A stretch of DNA of 46,109 nt from DATAAM01 sp036260075 (GCA_036260075.1 DATAAM010000012.1:1-46109); one strand, 5' to 3'; positions 7,656 to 16,494 are shown, counted from the stretch's first letter. Numbers and translations are program-made. Notes: a model not told the origin generated them from the letters alone.

Positions 7656-7678
7656 CCCCCGTGACGACCCTGTTCGCC

Positions 7679-7728
7679 GTTCTGGGGGAGGGATTCCGAC
7701 GCATTTGCCGGGAACACTCCCCCAGAAC
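7679..7728. repeat. 50-bp palindromic repeat, copy 1
   Basis: An imperfect palindrome between the ctaC stop and the ctaD start. The outer 12 bp arms (GTTCTGGGGGAG / CTCCCCCAGAAC) are perfect and extend by two flanking pairs. Inner arms are partly paired around a 6-nt centre GCATTT. It has the same 50-nt length and the same ends as the copies at 44842 and 45861. There is no T run after the stem, so it is not a classical terminator. Confidence 0.85.
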
Positions 7729-7755
7729 GGGGCTTGTGACTGGAGACGACGCCTG

Positions 7756-9750
7756 ATGGCCACCGTCCTCGAGCCCACCACCGCCCCGCCGCCGCCCACC
7801 GGCGAGCCGACGCTGCTGAAGCGGCCGACCCAGACGTCGGGGTTGGTCGGGTGGCTGACCACCATCGACCACAAGCGCATCGGCATCCTCTACGGCGTCA
7901 CCGCCTTCGTGTTCTTCCTGGCGGGCGGCATCGAGGCGCTGCTGATCCGCCTCCAGCTCGCCCAGCCCGACGGCACGGTGCTGTCGGCCGACGCCTACAA
8001 CCAGATGTTCACCATGCACGGCACGACGATGATCTTCCTCGTCGTCATGCCGATGTCGACGGCGTTCTTCAACTTCATCATGCCGATCCAGATCGGCGCC
8101 CGCGACGTGGCCTTCCCCCGCCTCAACGCCTTCAGCTACTGGACGTTCCTGCTGGGCGGCCTCTTCATGTACTCGTCGTTCTTCCTCGGCGGGGCGCCGA
8201 ACGGCGGGTGGTTCGGTTACGTGCCGCAGACGTCGGTGACGTTCAGCCCGGGCAAGAACATCGACTTCTGGGTGCTGGGCCTCCAGATCCTCGGCATCGC
8301 CTCCACGGTCGGCGCCGTCAACTTCATCACCACGATCCTCAACATGCGGGCGCCCGGCATGACGCTGATGCGGATGCCGATCTTCAGCTGGATGACGTTG
8401 ATCTCGTCGTTCCTGCTGCTGTTCGCCATGCCGGTGATCACGATCGCGCTGTTCCTGCTCATGTTCGACCGCAACTTCGGGTCGCACTTCTTCGACCCGG
8501 GCATGGGCGGCAACCCGCTCCTGTGGCAGCACCTGTTCTGGCTCTTCGGCCACCCGGAGGTCTACATCCTCATCCTCCCGGCCATGGGCATGGTGTCGGA
8601 GATCCTGCCCGTGTTCTCGCGCAAGCCGCTGTTCGGCTATCCCGTCATGGTGTTCTCGGGGATCGCCATCGGCTTCATGGGCTGGGGCGTGTGGGTGCAC
8701 CACATGTTCGCCACCGGCCTGGGCCCGGTCGCCATCTCGGCCTTCTCGCTCTCGACGATGTTCATCGCCGTACCCACCGGCGTGAAGATCTTCAACTGGA
8801 TCGGCACCATGTGGGGCGGGTCGCTGAAGTTCACCACCGCCATGCTGTTCGCCGTCGGCTTCGTCGCCATGTTCACCATCGGTGGCCTGTCGGGGGTGAG
8901 CCACGCCGTGTCGCCGCACGACCGGCAGCAGACCGACACCTACTACATCGTCGCCCACTTCCACTACGTGCTCTTCGGCGGCGCCCTGTTCGGGATCATG
9001 GGCGGCATCTACTACTGGTGGCCGAAGGTCTTCGGCTGGAGCCTCAGCGAGAAGCTCGGCAAGTGGCACTTCTGGACCTGGCTGATCGGGTTCAACCTCA
9101 CGTTCGGCCCCATGCACATCATCGGCCTCCAGGGCATGCCCCGCCGCATCTACACCTACGGCGAAGACCTGGGGCTGGCCTTCTGGAACCTGGTGGCCAC
9201 CATCGGCGCGTTCGTCATCGCCGTGTCGACGCTCGTCTTCATGTGGAACGTGTGGCACAGCCGGCGCCACCGCGTGCAGGCGAGCGCCGACCCGTGGGAC
9301 GGCCGCACGCTGGAGTGGTCGATCCCGTCGCCGGTGCCCGCCTACAACTTCAAGGAGGCCCCCACCGTCCACTCGCTCGACGACTGGTGGCACCGCAAGT
9401 ACACCGAGGACGACGAAGGGCGACTGGTGAAGCGGGAGACACCGGCCGAGCCGGAGGAGCCCACCGACGGGCGGGGCATCCACATGCCCTCGCCGTCGTA
9501 CTACCCGCTGGTGGCGTCGTGCGGCCTGCCGATCATCGCCTACGGCATGGTGTTCGGGCGGGACTCCGGCCAGAACTACGTCGTGGCGGTGCTGGGCGGG
9601 ATCGTCTTGCTGATGGGCCTGTACGCCTGGGCGCTCGAGCCGTCGACCGAGCCCGACGAGCACCACGAGGCGGAGGCCGAGGTGGAGGTGGTCGAGGAGC
9701 CCGACGAGGAACCCGCCGCCCTCACCACCGGCGACGGGGAGGAGGGCTGA
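7756..9750 (+). CDS. ctaD: cytochrome c oxidase subunit I
   Basis: A 664-aa catalytic subunit of the aa3/caa3 proton-pumping terminal oxidase. All key residues are present: heme a His in MHGTTMIF, CuB His and cross-linked Tyr in LFGHPEVY, the CuB His pair in WVHHMF, the K-channel lysine in PTGVKIFNW, the heme a3 and heme a ligands in VAHFHYVL, and the D-channel aspartate in GARDVAFPRLNA. After the core it has a C-terminal part with two further membrane segments (ASCGLPIIAYGMVFG and VAVLGGIVLLMGLYAWAL) and an acidic tail. ATG 7756 is preceded by GGAG ten nt upstream; the frame stays open back through palindrome copy 1. Confidence 0.97.
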   Translation: MATVLEPTTAPPPPTGEPTLLKRPTQTSGLVGWLTTIDHKRIGILYGVTAFVFFLAGGIEALLIRLQLAQPDGTVLSADAYNQMFTMHGTTMIFLVVMPMSTAFFNFIMPIQIGARDVAFPRLNAFSYWTFLLGGLFMYSSFFLGGAPNGGWFGYVPQTSVTFSPGKNIDFWVLGLQILGIASTVGAVNFITTILNMRAPGMTLMRMPIFSWMTLISSFLLLFAMPVITIALFLLMFDRNFGSHFFDPGMGGNPLLWQHLFWLFGHPEVYILILPAMGMVSEILPVFSRKPLFGYPVMVFSGIAIGFMGWGVWVHHMFATGLGPVAISAFSLSTMFIAVPTGVKIFNWIGTMWGGSLKFTTAMLFAVGFVAMFTIGGLSGVSHAVSPHDRQQTDTYYIVAHFHYVLFGGALFGIMGGIYYWWPKVFGWSLSEKLGKWHFWTWLIGFNLTFGPMHIIGLQGMPRRIYTYGEDLGLAFWNLVATIGAFVIAVSTLVFMWNVWHSRRHRVQASADPWDGRTLEWSIPSPVPAYNFKEAPTVHSLDDWWHRKYTEDDEGRLVKRETPAEPEEPTDGRGIHMPSPSYYPLVASCGLPIIAYGMVFGRDSGQNYVVAVLGGIVLLMGLYAWALEPSTEPDEHHEAEAEVEVVEEPDEEPAALTTGDGEEG

Positions 9751-9752
9751 CG

Positions 9753-10358
9753 ATGGCCACCGCCGAAGCCGCCGCCGTCGACCACGGGCACGGCCACGTC
9801 ACCAACACCGGCATGTCCAACGAGAAGTTGGCCATGTGGACGTTCCTCGGCTCGGAGTGCCTGCTGTTCGGGGCGTTGATCTCGACGTACTTCCTGTACC
9901 GGCACGGCGAGTACGAAGGCGTGCTGCCCAAGGACCTCTACGACATCCCCTACACGTCGGTCAGCTCGTTCGTGCTGCTGATGAGCTCGCTCACCATGGT
10001 CATGGCGCTGGCCGCCATCCAGCGGGGCGACGGGCGCCGGCTGCGGGTGTGGCTGCTGGCCACCGCCTTTCTGGGCGCCAGCTTCATCGCGGGCCAAGTG
10101 TACGAGTTCACGTCGTTCATCCGTGAGGGCATGACGTTCAAGACGAACCCGGCGGCGAGCTCGTTCTACGCGTTGACCGGGTTCCACGGCGTGCACGTCA
10201 CGCTGGGCATCGTGATGCTGCTGTCGCTGTGGAACCTGTCGATCCGGGGCAAGCTGCCGAAGGAGCGCTCCGAGGTCGTGGAGATCGCAGGCCTGTACTG
10301 GCACTTCGTCGACGTGGTGTGGATCGTGATCTTCACCGTCGTCTACCTCATTCCGTAG
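9753..10358 (+). CDS. ctaE: cytochrome c oxidase subunit III
   Basis: A 201-aa subunit with five membrane segments and typical motifs: NEKLAMWTFLGSECLLFGALISTY, ASSFYALTGFHGVHVTLGI and a final GLYWHFVDVVWIVIFTVVYL. It stabilises the subunit I core. The ATG lies 2 nt after the ctaD stop behind GGAGG, so translation is closely linked. Confidence 0.95.
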   Translation: MATAEAAAVDHGHGHVTNTGMSNEKLAMWTFLGSECLLFGALISTYFLYRHGEYEGVLPKDLYDIPYTSVSSFVLLMSSLTMVMALAAIQRGDGRRLRVWLLATAFLGASFIAGQVYEFTSFIREGMTFKTNPAASSFYALTGFHGVHVTLGIVMLLSLWNLSIRGKLPKERSEVVEIAGLYWHFVDVVWIVIFTVVYLIP

Positions 10359-10366
10359 GAGTGGCC

Positions 10367-10678
10367 GTGGAGACGAAGCACCTGGTCGAGGAGCACGGGG
10401 AGCACGAGCACCCGAGCGAGGGCGTGTACATCCGCATCGCCCTCATCCTGGCTGTGCTCACCGGGATCGAGGTCGGGCTCTACTACACCGACTTCGGCGA
10501 GAAGCTCACCAACGGGATGCTGCTGGCGCTCGCAGGCGGCAAGTTCGTGCTGGTGGTCGCCTACTTCATGCACCTCAAGTTCGACAGCCGCCTGCTTCGG
10601 CGGCTGTTCGCCAGCGGCTTCGTGCTGGCCGTGCTCGTCTACGTCGCCTACCTCATGACGTTGGGGATCTTCATCTGA
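10367..10678 (+). CDS. cytochrome c oxidase subunit IV (prokaryotic type)
   Basis: A 103-aa protein with three membrane segments, resembling the small subunit IV family of caa3/bo3 oxidases (GKFVLVVAYFMHLKFDSR is characteristic). It starts at GTG 10367 with AGGAG five nt upstream, 8 nt after ctaE. A second in-frame GTG at 10361 is possible but overlaps that ribosome-binding site. It is the last gene of the close-packed ctaCDE block. Confidence 0.88.
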   Translation: METKHLVEEHGEHEHPSEGVYIRIALILAVLTGIEVGLYYTDFGEKLTNGMLLALAGGKFVLVVAYFMHLKFDSRLLRRLFASGFVLAVLVYVAYLMTLGIFI

Positions 10679-10748
10679 CTTCCATGGCTCTTCGCCTGAC
10701 GGCTCATCGCGTTGCCGGCCGGGTGCCCTGCCCAGCCCCTGCTTCGCC

Positions 10749-11612
10749 ATGGCTCCGCAGGGCCTGATGCTCCTGGCTCACGGCTCGCCGTCGGAGTCGG
10801 TGTGGGCCTTCCAAGCCCACCCCGACGTGTGGCTGTTGGTGGGCGCGCTGGGCGGCGCCTACTGGTGGGCGCTCCGACGGGGCGAGGGCGCCTCGCGACG
10901 ACAGGTCACGCTCTTCGGCCTCGGGCTGCTGGCGCTGTGGGTGCACAGCGACTGGCCGATCCACGACATCGCCGAGGAGCGGCTGTTGAGCGTGCACATG
11001 GTGCAGCACACCGGCTTCCAGCTCATCGCCGCCCCGCTGTTGCTGGTGGGCACGCCCGCCTGGCTGCTGCGGCGGCTGGTGGCGCCGGTGAAGCCCGTGC
11101 TCCGGTGGCTGGCCCGGCCGTTGATCGCCGCTGTGCTGTTCAACGGGCTGGTGGTGCTCACGCACTGGCCGGTCGTCGTCAACGCCTCGCTGGAGAGCGA
11201 GCTGCTGCACTTCTTCGTGCACACGCTGCTGTTCGGCTCCGCCCTGCTGATGTGGTTCCCCGTGCTCAACCTGGGTCGGGTGCCCGACCTCCCGCAGCTC
11301 GGCGAGGCCGGCCGCATGCTGTACCTGTTCCTCCAGTCGGTGCTGCCCACCGTGCCCGCCTCGTTCTTCACGTTCGCCGAGAAGGCGATCTACCGCTTCT
11401 ACGCCGAGGCGCCCCGCGCGTTCGGGCTGTCGGCGGTGGACGACCAGCAGTTGGCGGGCGGGCTCATGAAGGTCTACGCGGGCTCGATCCTGTGGGGCGT
11501 GATCGTCGTGATGTTCTTCCGCTGGTACGCCCGCGACAGGCGGGAGGCCGAGCAACTGCGCTGGGACGACGTGCAGGCGGAGTTCGAGCGCTCTCCGGCG
11601 CCGGCCCCCTGA
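10749..11612 (+). CDS. CtaG-like cytochrome c oxidase assembly protein (caa3_CtaG family)
   Basis: A 287-aa membrane protein with about seven hydrophobic segments, matching the Bacillus-type CtaG family needed for formation of active caa3 oxidase (unrelated to the Cox11-type CtaG). Conserved histidine-rich features are HSDWPIHDIAEE and HMVQHTGFQLIAAPLLLVGTP. It follows the subunit IV gene after 70 bp in which no other gene is visible. The start is the first ATG giving the full N-terminus; ATG 10767 is an alternative. Confidence 0.87.
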   Translation: MAPQGLMLLAHGSPSESVWAFQAHPDVWLLVGALGGAYWWALRRGEGASRRQVTLFGLGLLALWVHSDWPIHDIAEERLLSVHMVQHTGFQLIAAPLLLVGTPAWLLRRLVAPVKPVLRWLARPLIAAVLFNGLVVLTHWPVVVNASLESELLHFFVHTLLFGSALLMWFPVLNLGRVPDLPQLGEAGRMLYLFLQSVLPTVPASFFTFAEKAIYRFYAEAPRAFGLSAVDDQQLAGGLMKVYAGSILWGVIVVMFFRWYARDRREAEQLRWDDVQAEFERSPAPAP

Positions 11613-11618
11613 TCTCGT

Positions 11619-12041
11619 TCAGATCGCTTGCACCAGGACGCGTTGGTGCGGGCCCGCCAAGCGCCTGAGGTCGTCGGCGTCGCCGGTGAGGATCACGCCG
11701 CCGCCCCGGGCCACGGCCTCCGCCACGACCAAGGCGTCGACCGTCGCACTGGACCCCGCCCGGGCGAGCAACACTCCCGCCAACCGAGCCGTCGCCTCGT
11801 CGAGCTCCGCCACGTCGCCCGCAGCGGCGACGACCCGGTTGACGGCGGCGCCTCGCGGACCGTTGCCTCGCACCGTCTCGGCGACCACCACGGCGGGCAG
11901 CACGACTTCGGCGCCCGCCTCCCATGCTGCCGCCAACGCCGCCCGGGCCCGTACGTCGTGGCGGGCGAGCGCGAGCACCGCTCCGCTGTCGAGGATCAGC
12001 CGGAGCGCCGGCGCCCCGGGCTTCTTTGCCGGCCTCGCCAT
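11619..12041 (-). CDS. PIN-domain ribonuclease toxin (VapC-like)
   Basis: A 140-aa PIN-domain protein, the family of Mg-dependent RNases that act as VapC toxins. Acidic catalytic residues are visible in order: LILDSGAV, VVAETVRG, ATVDALVVAEA and ILTGDADDL. The start overlaps the upstream antitoxin-like gene by 46 nt, typical of translationally coupled toxin-antitoxin pairs. Its stop is 7 bp from the convergent ctaG-like gene. Confidence 0.85.
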   Translation of the reverse strand: MARPAKKPGAPALRLILDSGAVLALARHDVRARAALAAAWEAGAEVVLPAVVVAETVRGNGPRGAAVNRVVAAAGDVAELDEATARLAGVLLARAGSSATVDALVVAEAVARGGGVILTGDADDLRRLAGPHQRVLVQAI

Positions 12042-12247
12042 ACCTGCCGAGCCTCCTCCATCACATCGTCGGGGATCGGCCCCGACGCGAGCTCCATCTC
12101 GGCCAGCAGGTCACGGAGCCGGTCGTGCTGCAGCTGACGACGCAGGGCCTCGTTGACGTAGGACGAGAGCTCGCGACGACCCGCGCGATCGCGGGCTTCG
12201 GTGAGCACCTCCTCCTCCAAGCTCAACGACACCTTCGACACGGCCAC
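11996..12247 (-). CDS. ribbon-helix-helix antitoxin (VapB-like)
   Basis: An 83-aa protein with an N-terminal ribbon-helix-helix pattern (VSKVSLSLEEEVLTEARDRAG, SSYVNEALRRQL) followed by a charged C-terminal segment that would bind the toxin. It is directly upstream of and overlapping the PIN-domain gene. It probably represses its own operon and neutralises the toxin. The specific VapB family is not assigned. Confidence 0.8.
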   Translation of the reverse strand: MAVSKVSLSLEEEVLTEARDRAGRRELSSYVNEALRRQLQHDRLRDLLAEMELASGPIPDDVMEEARQVWRGRQRSPGRRRSG

Positions 12248-12283
12248 GGGGTTATCCTACCACCAGTAGGAATGAGGGCAAGG

Positions 12284-12994
12284 TCATTCCCACCGGAAGC
12301 TCAGTGCGGCCGCGACGGGTGCCGCCACGGCCCACACGGCCAGCACCAGCCAGGCCCGTCCGGGCACGTGGGCGGCAGCCGAGAAGGCGCCGTGCACGGT
12401 GTCGGAGAGCGCGGCAGCGGGGAGCGCTCGGGCCACGGCCCGCAGCGCCCCGGGCAGGCGGGAGACGGGCACCACCATCCCGCCCAGCAGGAGGAGGACG
12501 AGGTAGAGCCCGTTGGCGGCGGCCAGCGTGGCCTCGGCCCGCAACGTCCCCGCCATCAGCATGCCGAGGCCCGCGAAGGCGACCGTGCCGAGCAGCAGCG
12601 CTGCCGCCGCGAGGACTGCACTGCCGTCGGGCGACCAGCCCAGTGCCAGCGCCAGCGGCACGAGCACGGCCGCCTGCACCAGCTCCACCACGACGACAGC
12701 GGCGACCTTGCCCGCCAGCAGCGCGCCCCGGCCCAGGGGGGTGGTGCCCAAGCGCTTGAGCACGAGGTACTGCCGCTCGAACCCGGTGGCGATGCCCAGG
12801 CTCACCATGGCCGTCGACATCACGGCCAGCGCCAGCACGCCGGGGGCCAGGAAGTCGACGTCCACGTCGAGCACGTCGACCGTCGAGAAGAACGACAGGA
12901 GCAGCACGGGGATGCCCAGGGCCAGCAGCACCGACTCGCCCCGGCGCAGCGTGAGCAGCACCTCGGCCCGGGCCTGCGCCCGCACCTTCCTCAT
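12284..12994 (-). CDS. ABC-2 type transporter permease
   Basis: A 236-aa integral membrane protein with six hydrophobic segments, pairing with the ATPase gene just upstream. The start ATG overlaps the ATPase stop (ATGA), so a longer in-frame N-terminus is unlikely. The substrate cannot be told from sequence; DrrB/NodJ-like exporters of this type move hydrophobic small molecules or polysaccharide. Confidence 0.85.
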   Translation of the reverse strand: MRKVRAQARAEVLLTLRRGESVLLALGIPVLLLSFFSTVDVLDVDVDFLAPGVLALAVMSTAMVSLGIATGFERQYLVLKRLGTTPLGRGALLAGKVAAVVVVELVQAAVLVPLALALGWSPDGSAVLAAAALLLGTVAFAGLGMLMAGTLRAEATLAAANGLYLVLLLLGGMVVPVSRLPGALRAVARALPAAALSDTVHGAFSAAAHVPGRAWLVLAVWAVAAPVAAALSFRWE

Positions 12995-13899
12995 CCTTCG
13001 CCACCGGTGAGCCGCAGGAAGACGTCCTCGAGTCGATGGCGTCCCGCTCGCAGGTCGGCCAACGGCACGCCCTGTTCGGCGAGCCACGCCGTCAACGCCG
13101 CCACCAGCTGCGGGGTCGACGGCGCGTCGACGCGGTACTCCCCCGGCCGTTCCTCCACCACGCCCGCGCCCAGCGCCGCACCCAGGCCCGCCACGTCGAG
13201 CCCGGGCTGTGCCCCGAAGCGCACCGACGACGCCCCGGCGGAGGCCATGAGCTCTGCCGGCGTGCCCGACGCCACCACCCGCCCCCGGTCGACGATCACC
13301 ACCCGATCGGCGACCCGTTCCGCCTCCTCCAGCTCGTGGGTCGTCAACAGCACGCAGACGCCCTCGTCACGCAGGCCTCGCACCACCTCGCGCACGACCA
13401 CCCGCCCGTGCGGGTCGACCCCGGCAGTGGGCTCGTCGAGGAACGCCACCGACGGCCGTCCCACCAGCGCCAGCGCCAGCGACAGCCGTTGCTGCTCCCC
13501 GCCCGACAGCCGCCGCCACGGGGTGCGGGCGACTTCGCGCAAGCCCACCACGTCGAGCAGCTCCTCGATGTCGCGAGGCGTCTCGTAGTACGCGGCGAAC
13601 AGGCGCAGGGCGTCGACCGCCCGCATGCCCGGGTACACCCCTCCTCGTTGCAGCATCACGCCGATTCGGGGGGCGAGCTGCCGCCGGTCGCGCACGGGGT
13701 CGCAGCCGAGCACCCGCACCGATCCCTCCGAAGGCCGGCGGTAGCCCTCCAACGTCTCGACCGTGGTGGTCTTGCCGGCGCCGTTGGGACCGAGCAGCGC
13801 GAGCACCTCGCCCGCTTCCGCGGTGAACGACAGGCCGTCCACCGCGACCACGTCGCGGTAGCGGACGCGCAGGTCGGACACGTCGATCACGGGCACCAC
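12991..13899 (-). CDS. ABC transporter ATP-binding protein (DrrA-like)
   Basis: A 302-aa ATPase with Walker A GPNGAGKTTT (about residue 39), Q-loop VMLQRGG, signature LSGGEQQR, Walker B VAFLDEPTAGVD and H-loop TTHELEEAE, followed by an extra C-terminal domain of about 80 residues typical of drug-exporter ATPases. It is cotranscribed with the permease and divergent from serS with 23 bp between the starts. Confidence 0.92.
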   Translation of the reverse strand: MVPVIDVSDLRVRYRDVVAVDGLSFTAEAGEVLALLGPNGAGKTTTVETLEGYRRPSEGSVRVLGCDPVRDRRQLAPRIGVMLQRGGVYPGMRAVDALRLFAAYYETPRDIEELLDVVGLREVARTPWRRLSGGEQQRLSLALALVGRPSVAFLDEPTAGVDPHGRVVVREVVRGLRDEGVCVLLTTHELEEAERVADRVVIVDRGRVVASGTPAELMASAGASSVRFGAQPGLDVAGLGAALGAGVVEERPGEYRVDAPSTPQLVAALTAWLAEQGVPLADLRAGRHRLEDVFLRLTGGEG

Positions 13900-13907
13900 G
13901 CGGACGC

Positions 13908-13913
13908 TACCGT
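13908..13913 (+). promoter_or_regulatory. -10 box of serS (leaderless type)
   Basis: TACCGT lies 9 nt before the serS ATG, within the 23-bp gap to the divergent ABC ATPase gene. There is no room for a ribosome-binding leader. Confidence 0.4.
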
Positions 13914-13922
13914 TCTCCGACG

Positions 13923-15206
13923 ATGCTCGACGTCCGCCGGCTGCGCACCGACCTGGAGGCCACGAAGGCTTCGTTGGCGCGCAAGGGGGCCGATGCCGAC
14001 GTGCTCGACGAAGCCGCCGCGCTCGACGCCCGTGCCCGCGAGCTGGCCCAGCAACGTGACGACGTGCGCGCTCGGATCAAGGCGCTCTCCAAGGAGGTGG
14101 GTGCCGCTCGCCGCGCGGGCGATGTCGACAAGGCCGAGGCGCTCGCGGCCGAGAGCCGCGCCTTGGGCGACGACGAACGGGCGCTCGACGCGCAGGCCGG
14201 CGAGGCGGAAGAGCGCCTGCGCGACATCCTCCTCAACACGCCCAACACTCCGGCCGACGAGGCGCCCGACGGCGCCACGGCCGACGACAACGTGGTGGTG
14301 CGCACGGCCGGCGCCCCGACGTACGGCGATCACCAGCGGGTCCCGCACTGGGAGATCGGCGCCCAGCTCGGCATCCTCGACCTCGAGCGGGGGGCGAAGC
14401 TCTCCGGATCGATGTTCGTGGTGTTTCGCCGAGAGGGCGCGGCCCTCGTGCGGGCGCTCACCCAACTGGCACTCGACCGCAACGCCGACGCGTTCGAGGA
14501 GATCCGGCCTCCCTCGCTGGTGCGCACCGAGACGATGGTGTCCACCGGCCACCTGCCCAAGTTCGCCGACGACGCCTACCACGTGGAGCGCGACGACCTG
14601 TGGGCCATCCCCACCGCCGAGGTGCCCCTCACCTCGCTGGCCCGCGACGACCTCCTCGACGAGGCCGACCTGCCCATGCGGTTGATGGCCTACACGCCGT
14701 GCTTCCGGCGGGAGGCAGGCTCGGCGGGGCGCGACACCCGCGGCCTCCTGCGGGTGCACGAGTTCGACAAGGTCGAGATCCTGGCCTACGCCACCGAGGC
14801 GCAGTCGGCCGCCGTGCACCGAGAGCTCGTCGACCGCGCCACGGGCACCCTCGACGCCCTCGGCCTCGCCTACCGGGTGGTCGACCTCTGCGCGGGCGAC
14901 CTCTCCTTCTCGGCCAAGCGCTGCTTCGACATCGAGGTGTACGCCCCCGGCTGCGACCTGTGGCTCGAGGCGTCCTCGGTGTCGTGGTTCGGCGACTTCC
15001 AGGCCCGGCGAGCCAACATCCGCTACCGCCCGGCCGAGGGGGGCGCCACCCTCTTCGCCCACACCCTGAACGGCTCCGCGCTGGCCGTGCCGCGCGTGTG
15101 GGCCGCGCTGGTCGAGACCTACCGGCAGCCCGACGGCTCCGTACACGTTCCCGATGTGCTGCGGCCCTACATGCGGGGCCTGGAGGCCATCGCGGCACGG
15201 TCGTGA
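13923..15206 (+). CDS. serS: seryl-tRNA synthetase
   Basis: A 427-aa class II aminoacyl-tRNA synthetase that charges tRNA-Ser. The N-terminal 100 residues form the long antiparallel coiled coil that grips the tRNA variable arm. The catalytic part shows the serine/ATP regions PTAEVPLTSLARD, motif 2 TPCFRREAGSAGRDTRGLLRVHEF, LWLEASSVSWFGDFQARRANIRYR, and motif 3 LNGSALAVPRVWAALVETY. Length is normal. It overlaps zur by four bases, an unusual operon partner. Confidence 0.97.
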   Translation: MLDVRRLRTDLEATKASLARKGADADVLDEAAALDARARELAQQRDDVRARIKALSKEVGAARRAGDVDKAEALAAESRALGDDERALDAQAGEAEERLRDILLNTPNTPADEAPDGATADDNVVVRTAGAPTYGDHQRVPHWEIGAQLGILDLERGAKLSGSMFVVFRREGAALVRALTQLALDRNADAFEEIRPPSLVRTETMVSTGHLPKFADDAYHVERDDLWAIPTAEVPLTSLARDDLLDEADLPMRLMAYTPCFRREAGSAGRDTRGLLRVHEFDKVEILAYATEAQSAAVHRELVDRATGTLDALGLAYRVVDLCAGDLSFSAKRCFDIEVYAPGCDLWLEASSVSWFGDFQARRANIRYRPAEGGATLFAHTLNGSALAVPRVWAALVETYRQPDGSVHVPDVLRPYMRGLEAIAARS

Positions 15207-15637
15207 CCGTCGACCTCCACGCCACCGCGGCCGACCGACTGCGCGAGGCCGAGCAGCGCTACACGGCCAGCCGCCGCCGGATCGTGCGCGTCCTGGCCGA
15301 GGCGGGCCGACCCCTCACCATCGCCGAGGTGCAGGCGGCCGGCGAGGGGCTGCCCCAGAGCTCCGTGTACCGCAACCTGGCGGTGCTGGAGCAGGCCGGG
15401 GTGGTGCGGCGGGTGATGGCCGGCGACGTGGCCCGCTACGAGCCCGCCGAGGATCTCACCGAGCACCATCACCACCTCATCTGCACGGCCTGCGGGTCGG
15501 TGGTGGACGTGACGCTGCCGGCGACCATCGAGCGGCGCATCGACAAGGCCGCTTCCGACGTGGCCGACCGCACGGGCTTCGACCCCCAAGCCCACCGCCT
15601 CGACCTGATCGGCCGGTGCGTCGACTGTCGAGACTGA
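15203..15637 (+). CDS. zur: Fur-family metal regulator, probably Zur
   Basis: A 144-aa winged-helix repressor. The DNA-binding half contains SSVYRNLAVLEQAGVVRRV. The dimerisation/metal half has HHHHLICTACGS and a second cysteine pair in CVDC, forming the structural zinc site. The GTG start overlaps the serS stop (GTGA). A palindrome overlapping its own stop codon precedes the zinc-importer genes, so it most likely senses Zn and represses znuACB. The name rests on that context; Fur or PerR cannot be excluded from residues alone. Confidence 0.85.
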   Translation: MTVDLHATAADRLREAEQRYTASRRRIVRVLAEAGRPLTIAEVQAAGEGLPQSSVYRNLAVLEQAGVVRRVMAGDVARYEPAEDLTEHHHHLICTACGSVVDVTLPATIERRIDKAASDVADRTGFDPQAHRLDLIGRCVDCRD

Positions 15638-15649
15638 GAACTATTCTCA
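15635..15649 (+). promoter_or_regulatory. putative Zur operator upstream of znuA
   Basis: TGAGAA-CTA-TTCTCA is a perfect 6-bp inverted repeat with 3-nt centre, resembling the TGAAAATnATTTTCA Zur/Fur box class. Its first TGA is the zur stop codon. It ends 2 nt before a TAAGGT -10 box of znuA, so bound repressor would block RNA polymerase. Confidence 0.7.
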
Positions 15650-15651
15650 AC

Positions 15652-15657
15652 TAAGGT
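15652..15657 (+). promoter_or_regulatory. -10 box of znuA
   Basis: TAAGGT lies 6 nt before the znuA GTG and directly after the Zur-type palindrome. It may serve a leaderless transcript; the same bases could also act as a weak AAGG ribosome-binding site. Confidence 0.4.
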
Positions 15658-15663
15658 GGGCAC

Positions 15664-16494
15664 GTGCGAGCCCTTGCCCTCGGGTTGCTCCCCCTCCTGC
15701 TGCTGCCCGCGTGCAGGGACGGCGCCGGGAACGACGGCCGCCTCTCGGTGGTCGCCGCCCTCTTCCCCGTCGCCGAGGTGGCCCGGGCTGTGGGGGGAGG
15801 CGACGTGCAGGTGCACGACCTCACGCCCGTCGACGCCGAGCCGCACGACTTCGAGCCGGGGCCCGGCGACGTGGACCGCATCGAGGACGCCGACGTGGTG
15901 CTCTACCTCGGCGGGGGGTTCCAGCCCGCCGTGGAGCGGGCCGCCGACCGCTCCGACGCCCGGCCGGTCGACCTCCTCGAGGGGGACGACCCCCACGTGT
16001 GGCTCGACCCCGTGCTCATGCGCCGCCTGGCTGCCGACGTGGCCGACGCCTTTGCCGACGTCGACCCCGACAACGCCGATGCCTACCGTCGCCGGGCAGG
16101 CACCTTCGCCGCCGACCTGGCTGCATTGGACGCCGAGTACGCCGACGCCCTCCGGGCCTGCGACCGCCGCGTGATCGTGACCACCCACGGCGCCTTCGTC
16201 CGCCTGGCCGACCGCTACGACCTCCGCCAGGAAGCCCTCACGGGCACGGCGCCGGAGGCCGAGCCCGATCCGCGCCGGGTGGCCGAGCTGCTCGACCTCA
16301 TCCGCCGCGAGGGCGTCACCACCGTGTTCACGGAGGGCACCGACGACACGCCGGCGGCGGAGTCGCTGGCCCGGGAGGCGGGGGTGCGCACTGCGGTCCT
16401 CCGCACCCTCGAACAGCCCGTGGACGGCGGCTACACCAAGGGCATGCGCGACAACCTGGCCGTGCTCACCGAGGCGCTCGGATGCCGACGGTGA
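15664..16494 (+). CDS. znuA: zinc ABC transporter substrate-binding lipoprotein
   Basis: A 276-aa cluster A-I metal-binding lipoprotein with signal and lipobox LLPAC. Metal-ligand positions expected for the family are visible: His in EPHDFEPG, His in DPHVWLDPV, His in VTTHGAFVRLADRY and an acidic residue in FTEGTDDT. The long histidine-rich loop of proteobacterial ZnuA is absent, as usual in Gram-positives. The GTG start lies 26 nt after the zur stop. Manganese is possible but less likely given the regulator. Confidence 0.88.
   Translation: MRALALGLLPLLLLPACRDGAGNDGRLSVVAALFPVAEVARAVGGGDVQVHDLTPVDAEPHDFEPGPGDVDRIEDADVVLYLGGGFQPAVERAADRSDARPVDLLEGDDPHVWLDPVLMRRLAADVADAFADVDPDNADAYRRRAGTFAADLAALDAEYADALRACDRRVIVTTHGAFVRLADRYDLRQEALTGTAPEAEPDPRRVAELLDLIRREGVTTVFTEGTDDTPAAESLAREAGVRTAVLRTLEQPVDGGYTKGMRDNLAVLTEALGCRR

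Noticed and set aside
7679..7728. Palindrome copy 1 as a Rho-independent terminator for ctaC
   Set aside because: No T run follows either arm, and the same 50-bp unit occurs at two other loci including inside reading frames, so a repeat family explains it better.
7618..9666. Long open frame opposite ctaD
   Set aside because: Composition is that of a shadow frame, and it lies entirely across the conserved ctaC/ctaD genes.
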